Assembly: GCA_964576715.1 (NCBI GenBank)
Contig: CAZNWE010000008.1
Location: forward strand, 1-64,000
Direction: 5' to 3'
DNA from: SLRI01 sp964576715
GTDB lineage: Bacteria; Pseudomonadota; Alphaproteobacteria; Geminicoccales; Geminicoccaceae
DNA length: 64,000 nt
Shown here one piece after another: positions 44,545-52,517 of the stretch. The notes beneath the pieces are model-generated. The model had not been told where the DNA came from. It was given only the letters and a program-made list of their open reading frames with translations, and did no database searches. Both the position numbers and the translations under genes were made by a program. Position 1 is the stretch's first letter. Every line of letters begins with the position of its first letter.

Positions 44545-45014
44545 CCTGCACCATTCTCGAGTTGGCGCAGCTTGGCCTTGGCCTCACCGAGCTGCTGCGT
44601 GGTCTGATGCAGGCGCGAGGCGAGTTCGTGCATGATCTCCACTCCGACCGTGGGGAACTGGGTGACGAGGTTGAAGAAGCCGTCCTTGGAGACGCGCAAC
44701 GTCACCAGGCGGCTCCTGGCCATCACGGTCGCGGTGCGCGGCACGTCGCAGAGAATCGCGATCTCACCGACGATATCATTCTGGCCCAAAGTCGCCACCC
44801 GGATCTCGCCTCGCGGCGTCTTGACCATGACGTCGGCCTCGCCCTCGAGGAGAATATACGCCGCATCGCCGACATCGCCCTCGTGAAACAGCGCCTCGCC
44901 GGCGATGAACTCGAGATGCTCGCTGGTGAACGCCAAGAGCTTGAGCTTGGCCGGCTCGATCTTCTTGAACAGCGGAATGTTGCGCAGGACCTCGACGTCC
45001 TTCTGCAGTGTCAT
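44541..45014 (-). CDS. Cyclic nucleotide-binding domain protein
   Basis: This 157-residue protein consists of one cNMP-binding domain with no DNA-binding domain. The phosphate-binding cassette region reads GEIAILCDVPRTATVMA, with arginine where cNMP phosphate binds. A short helix after it (HQTTQQLGEAKAKLRQLE) may be a coiled coil. GGGAGG precedes ATG 45014. It starts one base after the ABC exporter stop and overlaps the cyclase start, so it is made together with both. Confidence 0.88.
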   Translation of the reverse strand: MTLQKDVEVLRNIPLFKKIEPAKLKLLAFTSEHLEFIAGEALFHEGDVGDAAYILLEGEADVMVKTPRGEIRVATLGQNDIVGEIAILCDVPRTATVMARSRLVTLRVSKDGFFNLVTQFPTVGVEIMHELASRLHQTTQQLGEAKAKLRQLENGAG

Positions 45015-45015
45015 T

Positions 45016-47712
45016 TCACGACCTCCCGACGTCGTCGCCCTCCTCGAGCACCCGTTGCAGGGCCCGGCCCGGTCGCGCCAGCTCGTCAAAGCCGCCATGC
45101 TCGATCAGTCGGCCTCCCTCGAGGACCAGCACGTGATCGAACCATTGCGCCCAGGCGGGATTCTGCAATGCCCAGAAGACGCCCTTCTCGCTAAAGTAGT
45201 CCAGCAGGGCATCGCGGACCAGCACCTGCTCCCGACTGTCAAACGCGGCCAGTGGATTGTCCAGGATGAAGACGTCCGGCCGTTTCAGAATGGCGCGCGC
45301 CAGGGCCAGTTTCTGCCGCTGCATCGCGGTCAGCCTGGCACCGCCGCCGCCGGTTGGTGCATCCAGCCCCGCCTCGATGACCCGATCGATCAGGCCGTTC
45401 GCTTCGAGCGCCTCGGTAATCAGGGTGGCGATCCGCTCTTCGGCCTGCGCCTGCCCGTAGGCCACCTTGCCGAACAGGATGTTGTCCTGGATCGAGGCGG
45501 CGTTGTTATAACGGTCGGGGTCGAAAAAATCGACCGCCCCCTTCAGGCCCGCCGGCAGATCCTGGCGGAACACGCGGCGCGCCGCGAGCAGCTTGCCCTG
45601 CAGGTCCTCCTCGACGAGACCGAGCCGATGGCGCGCCGGGACCAGCTTGAACGGCAAGGAAAGCAGTTTTTGCCGGTCGCCCTCGGCCAGGGCCTCGAGC
45701 TTACCCGGGTCGGCACGATTGAGCAGGCCGCGGTAGCTCGGCAGCTCCTCGGCGGTGATGAAGCTGAACTGGCGGAAATAGTCGTGGTCGGGCGGCAACT
45801 CGGCAAAAATCTCGACCATCGTGGCGGCGAGCTTGTAGCCGACCGCCAACAGCTCATTGGTCAAAGCAGTCTTGTCGAGGACCAGTTTGACGTAATCCTG
45901 CTCGGCCAGGTTCTCCAGATCGAAAGTATCGCCCACCGGCGTGCCGAAGAGCAGGTTCTCGGCGATGCTGGCATTGGTGTTGTAGCGCTCGGGATCGAAC
46001 CGTTCGACCAGCCGGGCGAGGTCCGGATCGGCGTCGAGCCTCGCCTGCATCGCCCGCCGCGCCGCCAAGAGGCCGGCAGTGAGGTCCCGATGCGTGGCGG
46101 TGTCGATGCTGCTCCGCAAGCCCATGCGATAGACGTCGGCATCGAAGCGTACGAGGCGCAGCGCATCGATGATCGCCTGACGCCGTTCCGCCTCGTCGGC
46201 ACCCAGCCCGGCCGAGGCGTAGTCGATCCAGTCGACGTCACTGTCGTAGGGCGAATTGCCGGAGAGCGCATTCTCCTTGAGCCGCTTGGCCCGGTTTTCC
46301 GCGGTCTCCGGCACCTCGCCGATTTCGGGCTCGCCGGCCACGCCAGCGGGCTCATCCGAGACCGGTCGGTGCATCAGTCCGTAGAGGAGGTTGTGGCGGA
46401 TCGTGCCGGTCAGGATGGCAGACGGGTTGCCGACATAGGCAAGGCGCCGACCGGTGAGGGAGTCGGCGAGTTCGTTCAGCGGCTTGTCATTGATCAGCAG
46501 GCGCCCGCGGCTGGGGTCGAGGAGGTTGGCGAGAACGAGGCAAAGCTCCTCCTTGCCGCTGCCGGAATGGCCGACGATGGCGACCCGTTGCGGCTGGTCG
46601 AGTTCAAAGCTGAGCGCGTCGATGCGGGTGTCGCCGTCCTCGTCGCTGACGGTGAGCCCACGCGCCTGCCAGCTGCCGACGACACCGATCCCCTCGGGCG
46701 GCTCGCTGGTCTGCCGCTTGTCCTCGATGACGCCGGGAATGGCGAATTGGGCCACCACTTGGTCGTATTTGATCCTGACATCCATGAACAGCTGGTAGTG
46801 GTTGAGCAATTCGCGCCAAGGTGCGGACAGGTCCTTGTGCGCGCCGACCACGGCGACCAGCGCTCCCAGGGTCAAATCGCCCTGGATCACCAGGTAGCCG
46901 CCGATCGAGAAGAAAAAGAACGGGCCGAGCTGGGCGATGAAGTTGTTGATGAACTTGATCAGGAACTTGAGCTTGTAGATGTCGAAGCGGATGTCGAACA
47001 CCCGACCCAGTTCGCGCGAGAAGATCGCCCGCTCGTACTGCGTCGCATCGTTGGCGCGGATGTCGCGCACCCCGCCGGCGGTCTCGCTGATCCGCTCGGC
47101 GAGCCGGCGCATCCGTCGCACCCGGCGCTTGCCGAGCGCGTTGACGCGGCGCTGCAGCTTCGGAATGAGGTAGATCTGGACCGGATAGAGGATGATCGCG
47201 GCGAGCCCGAGCACCGGGTCCTGGATGAACATGAAGGTGAGGATGGTGAGCAGCGTGCCGCCCTGGAACGCCGGGGCGGCGAGCGCCTCGCCGACATAGC
47301 CGCCCAAGGGCTCGACCTCGGCGTTGATCAGCTGGACGAGCTCGCCCTGGCTCAGCCGGCGGAACTGCGGCAGCGGGAAGCGCATGGTCTGGCTGTAGAG
47401 CATGTAGCGAAAGCGGCGCAGCATCCGCTCGGCGACCACACCCTTGTAGACATTGATGAAATATTTGAAGGCACCGTTGATCAGCACCAGCACCAGGAAG
47501 ATGAAGCAGAGCACCATGAGGTAGTCGAGCTGATCGAGCTCGTAGCCGATGATGGTACCGCCATCGGGCTGGCCCAAGGCGTCGTTGATGATCTGCTTGG
47601 GCAGGTCGAGCGAGGCATAGAGGAACGGGAACGACAAGACCGTCATCAAAAGGATGACGAGCTGTTGCCGCCAGCTGTAGCGCCTGATGAAGCCGAAGAT
47701 CGTTGGTTGCAT
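45016..47712 (-). CDS. ABC exporter with expanded, degenerate ATPase domain
   Basis: This is an 898-residue membrane-ATPase fusion. Six spans occupy residues 1-310. The ATPase starts near 350 with Walker A GHSGSGKEE (about 378), where Ser/Thr after lysine is replaced by Glu. The post-Q-loop motif appears three times: GTIRHNLLYG near 437, ASIAENLLFG near 577 and ASIQDNILFG near 733, with about 300 extra residues between. The signature is LTAMQRQ instead of LSGGQ, and Walker B is FILDNP, Asn replacing the catalytic Glu. ATP hydrolysis is doubtful. It leads the operon with the cNMP and cyclase genes. Confidence 0.85.
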   Translation of the reverse strand: MQPTIFGFIRRYSWRQQLVILLMTVLSFPFLYASLDLPKQIINDALGQPDGGTIIGYELDQLDYLMVLCFIFLVLVLINGAFKYFINVYKGVVAERMLRRFRYMLYSQTMRFPLPQFRRLSQGELVQLINAEVEPLGGYVGEALAAPAFQGGTLLTILTFMFIQDPVLGLAAIILYPVQIYLIPKLQRRVNALGKRRVRRMRRLAERISETAGGVRDIRANDATQYERAIFSRELGRVFDIRFDIYKLKFLIKFINNFIAQLGPFFFFSIGGYLVIQGDLTLGALVAVVGAHKDLSAPWRELLNHYQLFMDVRIKYDQVVAQFAIPGVIEDKRQTSEPPEGIGVVGSWQARGLTVSDEDGDTRIDALSFELDQPQRVAIVGHSGSGKEELCLVLANLLDPSRGRLLINDKPLNELADSLTGRRLAYVGNPSAILTGTIRHNLLYGLMHRPVSDEPAGVAGEPEIGEVPETAENRAKRLKENALSGNSPYDSDVDWIDYASAGLGADEAERRQAIIDALRLVRFDADVYRMGLRSSIDTATHRDLTAGLLAARRAMQARLDADPDLARLVERFDPERYNTNASIAENLLFGTPVGDTFDLENLAEQDYVKLVLDKTALTNELLAVGYKLAATMVEIFAELPPDHDYFRQFSFITAEELPSYRGLLNRADPGKLEALAEGDRQKLLSLPFKLVPARHRLGLVEEDLQGKLLAARRVFRQDLPAGLKGAVDFFDPDRYNNAASIQDNILFGKVAYGQAQAEERIATLITEALEANGLIDRVIEAGLDAPTGGGGARLTAMQRQKLALARAILKRPDVFILDNPLAAFDSREQVLVRDALLDYFSEKGVFWALQNPAWAQWFDHVLVLEGGRLIEHGGFDELARPGRALQRVLEEGDDVGRS

Positions 47713-47914
47713 GAAGCCTACGGCTCACCCGCTCGACGCCTGACGCAAGGGATAGTAGTCACGAACGCGCAGACGTGCCAGTAGCACCGATCACAACCCG
47801 ACCCGGCCTGAAGCACAGCGTTGTTTCGCCACGTTGGACGGACGCTGCGCTTCGGTTAATGATCAGCGAAAAGTCACCCGCCATCCGGGTGCAGGCGTGA
47901 AAGGGGGAATGGCT

Positions 47915-49828
47915 ATGGACGGCATTTATCGGCAGATCTACCAGCGCAGCCTGAGCCAGCCTGAGGCCTTCTGGGCCGAGGCGGCCGAGGCCTTGCATTG
48001 GGACAAGAAATGGGACCGCGTGCTCGATGACAGCCGAGCACCGTTTTACGCCTGGTTCAAGGGTGGCAAGCTGAACACCTGCTTCAATGCGGTCGACCGG
48101 CACGTCGATGCCGGGCGCGGCGGCCAGGTCGCGATCATCCACGACAGCCCGGTGACCGGCAGCCAGCGCCTCATCACCTATGCCGAGCTCAAGGACCTCA
48201 CCGCCCGCTTCGCTGGCGCCATGGCCCGGCGCGGCGTGCGCCACGGCGACCGGGTGATCGTCTACATGCCGATGGTCCCGGAGGCGCTCGTCGCCATGCT
48301 CGCCTGTGCCAGGATCGGCGCAGTGCATTCCGTCGTCTTCGGCGGCTTTGCCGCGCACGAGCTCGCCACCCGCATCGACGACGCCAAGCCGGCGATGATC
48401 GTCTCCGCCAGCTGCGGCGTCGAGCCCGGGCGGGTGGTGCCCTACAAGCCGCTTTTGGACCGGGCGATCGAGCAGGCTGCGCACAAGCCCGCCCACTGCA
48501 TCGTCCTGCAGCGGCCGCAATGCCCGGCCAATCTGACGGCACCGCGAGACGTCGACTGGCAGGCCGCGATGGCCGAGTCCCATCCGGTCGACTGCGTTCC
48601 GGTCGAGGCGACCGACCCGCTCTACATCCTCTACACCTCCGGCACCACCGGCCAGCCCAAAGGCGTTGTCCGCGACCATGGCGGGCACGCCACCGCCCTG
48701 CTCTGGAGCATGCGGCACATTTACGGTGTCGAGCCTGGTGAGGTCTACTGGGCCGCCTCCGACGTCGGCTGGGTCGTCGGCCACAGCTACATCTGCTACG
48801 CGCCGCTGCTCAACGGCAACACGACCATTGTCTACGAGGGCAAGCCCGTCGGCACGCCGGATGCCGGGGCCTTCTGGCGGGTGATCGCCGAGCACCGGGT
48901 CGGAGTCATGTTCACCGCCCCCACCGCCTTTCGCGCGATCCGGAAGGAGGACCCGGAAGGTGTGCTCCTCCACCAGCACGACCTCAGCCACTTTCGCGCC
49001 CTGTTCCTCGCCGGCGAGCGCTGCGACCCGGACACCCTGGTCTGGGCCGAGGCACAGCTCGGTGTGCCGGTGATCGACCACTGGTGGCAGACCGAGACCG
49101 GTTGGGCGATCGCCGCCAATCCGCTCGGCATCGAGAAGCTGCCGGTCAAGCCGGGCTCACCGACCCTGCCGATGCCCGGCTACGACGTGCAGATCCTCGA
49201 CGAGGAAGGCCAGCAGGTGACCACAGCCGGCACCATCGGCGCCATCGTCGTCAAGTTGCCCTTGCCACCTTCCTGCCTGCCGACCTTGTGGCAGGCCGAC
49301 GACCGCTACCGGCAGGCCTACCTCACCCGCTACCCCGGCTACTACCTCACCGGCGACGCCGGCTATATCGACGCAGACGGCTACGTCTACATCATGAGCC
49401 GCATCGACGACATCATCAACGTTGCCGGCCACCGCCTTTCGACCGGTGGCATGGAGGAGGTCCTGGCCTCCCACCCCGCCGTCGCCGAATGTGCCGTCAT
49501 CGGCGTCGACGACGCTCTCAAGGGTGAGCTGCCCATGGGCTTCGTCGTGCTGCAGGGCGGGGTCCACAAGCCGGAGGAGGAGATCCGGCAGGAGTTGATC
49601 GCCAAGGTCAGGGAGGAGATCGGCCCGGTCGCCGCTTTCAAGCTGGTCACCATCGTCAAGCGTCTGCCCAAGACCCGCTCCGGCAAGATCCTCAGGGGCA
49701 CGATGAAGAACATCGCCGACGGCAAGCCCTGGAAGATGCCGGCGACCATCGACGACCCCGCCATCCTCGACGAGATCGCCGGCGACCTTCAGCGCTGGGG
49801 CTACGCCAAGACCTTTGCCCAGGGATAG
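47915..49828 (+). CDS. prpE: Propionyl-CoA synthetase-type acyl-CoA ligase
   Basis: The 637-residue AMP-forming ligase activates a short-chain acid, propionate in PrpE. Motifs: YTSGTTGQPKGVV near residue 235, SDVGWVVGHSYICY near 285, WWQTETGW near 390, YLTGDAGYIDADGYVY near 475, and the acetylation-sensitive lysine in PKTRSGKILRG near 590. AAGGGGGA lies seven bases before ATG 47915, which is preferred over ATG 47909. It is divergent from the ABC exporter operon. Confidence 0.88.
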   Translation: MDGIYRQIYQRSLSQPEAFWAEAAEALHWDKKWDRVLDDSRAPFYAWFKGGKLNTCFNAVDRHVDAGRGGQVAIIHDSPVTGSQRLITYAELKDLTARFAGAMARRGVRHGDRVIVYMPMVPEALVAMLACARIGAVHSVVFGGFAAHELATRIDDAKPAMIVSASCGVEPGRVVPYKPLLDRAIEQAAHKPAHCIVLQRPQCPANLTAPRDVDWQAAMAESHPVDCVPVEATDPLYILYTSGTTGQPKGVVRDHGGHATALLWSMRHIYGVEPGEVYWAASDVGWVVGHSYICYAPLLNGNTTIVYEGKPVGTPDAGAFWRVIAEHRVGVMFTAPTAFRAIRKEDPEGVLLHQHDLSHFRALFLAGERCDPDTLVWAEAQLGVPVIDHWWQTETGWAIAANPLGIEKLPVKPGSPTLPMPGYDVQILDEEGQQVTTAGTIGAIVVKLPLPPSCLPTLWQADDRYRQAYLTRYPGYYLTGDAGYIDADGYVYIMSRIDDIINVAGHRLSTGGMEEVLASHPAVAECAVIGVDDALKGELPMGFVVLQGGVHKPEEEIRQELIAKVREEIGPVAAFKLVTIVKRLPKTRSGKILRGTMKNIADGKPWKMPATIDDPAILDEIAGDLQRWGYAKTFAQG

Positions 49829-50564
49829 GAGAGGGGAGGAATGTGGGGAGGCTGGCTTCCCCACACCCGACCGGCACTCTCAGCCTTGCTCGCACGGATT
49901 ACTGCCGACGCGGCAATGAGTTGACTTGGCCCCCTTGAAAGGTGGTTGAGCGGAACCGGTCTGGCATGACACGGCCTCTGCCGGAAACAAGAAGACATCG
50001 TTATGCGGACCGATCCCGCCCGCCGGCCGAATGAGCGCCACGGCTGCCCTTGAGCGACCGACCGGACCAACGCCGAGTTCACGCGATGTACCGAACGCGG
50101 TCGTCTACACGCTGCTGAACCGCGCCGGCTCAGCCATCGGCGGTGATGGTCAGCGGTCTTGCGGTGTCGGCGGCGATGAAGCCCCCTCGCGGCTCTTCGC
50201 CGAAGCGTCGGGCATAGGCGCCGGCCGCGGCCGACGGAGCGGTCGCGCTCTGCCCTTGGCTGAATCTGCCTCGGGCCCCGCCACGACCGCGCCCACGACC
50301 ACTGTCTTGCGGTCGGCAGGCCGCGAAGCCGCCAAATTTGCCGCGCTGGCGCTGCCGACAAGGGTCTTGTCGATGTCGATCCGTAGCCAAGCGGCTCGCG
50401 ATCGGGTCGAATCACGACCCGGCGGATGTTTTGCAGCGAGCCTCGTCGACCTTCAGGGCAAGCTCGATGCGATTGCCGCGTGAACGCAGCCGGGAGGCGC
50501 CGGTAGACGGTCTGATCGCTGCCGAAACGGCCGCAGCCTGCAAGATACTAATGCTCGGAGCTGT
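49829..50564. other. 736 bp without a recognisable gene, next to the tRNA 3' end
   Basis: The stretch from prpE to tRNA-Arg has open frames on both strands but no family-like sequence that I trust. A minus-strand piece (RFGEEPRGGFIAADTARP near 50150-50220) looks protein-like and may be a remnant. Since tRNA genes often host integrations at their 3' end, decay of an inserted element is possible. Confidence 0.45.
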
Positions 50565-50641
50565 TGGCGCGCCCTGCAGGACTCGAACCTGCGACCCTCT
50601 GCTTAGAAGGCAGATGCTCTATCCGGCTGAGCTAAGGGCGC
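50565..50641 (-). tRNA. tRNA-Arg, anticodon TCT
   Basis: The minus strand folds as a tRNA: acceptor GCGCCCT/AGGGCGC, D-arm GCTCAGCCGGATAGAGC, anticodon arm TCTGC-CTTCTAA-GCAGA with TCT in the loop (50605-50607), and T-arm GCAGG-TTCGAGT-CCTGC. The discriminator is G, and CCA is encoded at 50567-50565. It would read AGA codons (and AGG by wobble), which are rare in this GC-rich DNA. Confidence 0.95.
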
Positions 50642-50790
50642 TCGCGAGATGGTATAGCAGCGGCCGGACGGTTGGGGAACGGCGAAGCCGCCGGCCGCGC
50701 GGCTCGCGGTGTTGCCGGCCGGAAAGCGGGCGGCTAGAGGGGGTGGTCGAGGGCCACGCGTGACGCGGCCGGCTGGTCGAGGCGGGGCGG

Positions 50791-51228
50791 ATGGCGTCGG
50801 CGGCGCTCTCATGGCAGGTCTGGGCGGTGCTCGCCGCCGCGTTCGCGGCGCTGACAGCGCTCCTCGCGAAGCTCGGCGTCGAGAACGTCCCGCCCGATCG
50901 CGCCACCTTCGTGCGTACCCTGGTGGTCGTGGCGGGCCTAGCGGTCATCGTCGTCGCCACCGGCCAGTGGCAGGCGGCGTCCGGCATCTCGCGCCGCAGC
51001 TACGTCTTCCTGGCCCTCTCCGGGCTCGCAACCGGAGCCTCCTGGCTCTGCTACTTCCGGGCGCTGCAGCTCGGCGACGTGGCCAGGGTGGCGCCCATCG
51101 ACAAGCTCAGCGTGGTCCCCGTGGCTGTCCTCGGCGCCCTGCTGCTCGGCGAGCAGCTTTCGTGGCTCAACTGGCTGGACGTGGCGATGGTGGCGGTCGG
51201 TGCCATCCTGGTCGCCCACGGCGGCTAG
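50791..51228 (+). CDS. Half-size EamA/DMT family transporter
   Basis: This 145-residue membrane protein has five predicted spans and a single EamA domain, half the usual ten-span size. It contains LSGLATGASWLCYFRALQLG in the middle and ends with GEQLSWLNWLDVAMVAVGA. Small EamA proteins work as dimers and move small metabolites. The substrate is unknown. It ends 18 bp from the convergent complex I subunit gene. Confidence 0.82.
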   Translation: MASAALSWQVWAVLAAAFAALTALLAKLGVENVPPDRATFVRTLVVVAGLAVIVVATGQWQAASGISRRSYVFLALSGLATGASWLCYFRALQLGDVARVAPIDKLSVVPVAVLGALLLGEQLSWLNWLDVAMVAVGAILVAHGG

Positions 51229-51246
51229 CTACAGCCGGAGCCCGGC

Positions 51247-51534
51247 TCAGTTGCGGCGGATGAAATTCTCGGCGTAGGCCTTGGGACGGACCACCCTTGC
51301 CCGGGGCTCGAAGAGTTGAAACTCGAGGCCCTCGCGGCGGCAATAAGCGATCGCCGCCTCTCGCGATGGAAAGCGCAACTGAACCTGCTGGGCAGTGTCG
51401 TCGGAGCCGACCCAGCCGATCAATCGATCCGCCTCCGTCCTCGAACGCGGCTCGAACTCGACGATCCATTCCCGGGTCTTGCGCCGGCCGGACTGCACCG
51501 CGGTCTTGGCCGGCTGAAAGATGCGTGCCTGCAT
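51247..51534 (-). CDS. NDUFS4-like accessory subunit of NADH dehydrogenase (complex I)
   Basis: The 95-residue product matches the ETC complex I subunit family, which in mitochondria is NDUFS4. The conserved GRRKTREWIVEFEP and RFPSREAAIAYCRREGL segments are visible, with KAYAENFIRRN at the end. The family is typical of alphaproteobacteria and their mitochondrial descendants. It stands apart from any nuo operon in this window, as is usual. GGAGGGGG lies upstream of ATG 51534. Confidence 0.92.
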   Translation of the reverse strand: MQARIFQPAKTAVQSGRRKTREWIVEFEPRSRTEADRLIGWVGSDDTAQQVQLRFPSREAAIAYCRREGLEFQLFEPRARVVRPKAYAENFIRRN

Positions 51535-51573
51535 GAACGTCGATCCCCCTCCAAGCGCTCGACAACAAGTGTG

Positions 51574-52236
51574 CTAGGCGCCTGCGCTCGCCCTCGCAAG
51601 CCAGCGCGCTTTCAGTGCGGCACCGTGCACCTGCAGCCAGCGCAGCGCGAAAATGGCATTGGCGGCGACGATCCGGCCGTCCTCAAGCCAGTCGAGGGCG
51701 GTCTTGAGATCGACGATGTGGCTCTTGATGTCCTCGGTTTCGGACGGTAGCCCGTGCACGCCGCCGGCCTTGGAAATGTCGACCTCGGCAATGAACACGG
51801 TGGTGCGCTCGGTGACCGCACCCGGTGAGGCAATGTAGACACCCGCTTGCGCCAGCCGCCCGGCCTCGAGACCGGCCTCCTCGACGATCTCGCGCCGCGC
51901 CGTCATTTCGGCTGTCTCGTCCGGCTCCATCAGCCCGGCCACCGCCTCGAGCAGCCAGGGACCTTCGGCGTGCCCCAGCGTGCCCGAACGGAACTGCTCG
52001 ATCAGGACGATCCGGTCGACACGCGGATCGTAGGGCAGGATCGCAGCCGCATTGGGGATGTGCAGGACCTCGCGGGTCACCACCTCGCTCATCGTCCCGT
52101 CGAAGCGGCGGTGCTGCAGATGCAGGACTTCGAGGTCGAAAAAGCCGGCATAGACCAGCCGCCTTTCGATCAGGCGCACATCCGGGTCTTCGGCGGCAAG
52201 GTCTGCCGCCAGGCGCGCCGCGTGACGCTCGCTCAA
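51574..52236 (-). CDS. Nudix hydrolase, ADP-ribose pyrophosphatase type
   Basis: The 220-residue enzyme has the Nudix box G-x5-E-x7-RE-x2-EE-x-G, seen as GLMEPDETAEMTARREIVEE then AGL near residues 110-130. The N-terminal domain resembles NudF, which splits ADP-ribose to AMP and ribose-5-phosphate. Its ATG overlaps the stop of the Lrp-like gene (52233-52236), so the two are co-translated. Confidence 0.9.
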   Translation of the reverse strand: MSERHAARLAADLAAEDPDVRLIERRLVYAGFFDLEVLHLQHRRFDGTMSEVVTREVLHIPNAAAILPYDPRVDRIVLIEQFRSGTLGHAEGPWLLEAVAGLMEPDETAEMTARREIVEEAGLEAGRLAQAGVYIASPGAVTERTTVFIAEVDISKAGGVHGLPSETEDIKSHIVDLKTALDWLEDGRIVAANAIFALRWLQVHGAALKARWLARASAGA

Positions 52237-52475
52237 GCGAAGGCCTTGAAGGTGATCAGGGTGAAGGTGTCCTTCACGCCCGGCAGGGTCTGCACCGCAT
52301 GATTGACGAAGCGGCCGATATCAACCGCCGCATCCAGGTGGAACTTCATGATCAAGTCGTACTGTCCCGAGACCGAATAGACCTCGGAAACCTCCTGGAT
52401 CGTTTGTACCGCGGCATCCGCGACCTCGTACGAGCGGCCGAGTTCGCACTTGACCATGACGAATATCGTCTGCAC
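52233..52475 (-). CDS. Stand-alone Lrp/AsnC ligand-binding domain protein
   Basis: This 80-residue protein consists of only the RAM/AsnC effector-binding domain, with no helix-turn-helix. It has VSEVYSVSGQYDLIMKFHL in the middle and LPGVKDTFTLITFKAF at the end. Such proteins form rings and may bind amino acids or modulate full-length Lrp relatives. The GTG start at 52475 is preceded by AAGGGGAA. It lies 42 bp after the helicase gene. Confidence 0.88.
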   Translation of the reverse strand: MQTIFVMVKCELGRSYEVADAAVQTIQEVSEVYSVSGQYDLIMKFHLDAAVDIGRFVNHAVQTLPGVKDTFTLITFKAFA

Positions 52476-52517
52476 CGCCGCTTCCCCTTAAGCAACCCGA
52501 TAGACTACCGGCACGGC

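Noticed and set aside
50031..50483. 150-codon plus-strand frame before tRNA-Arg
   Set aside because: Composition is that of non-coding frame translation, there is no ribosome-binding site and no resemblance to a family.
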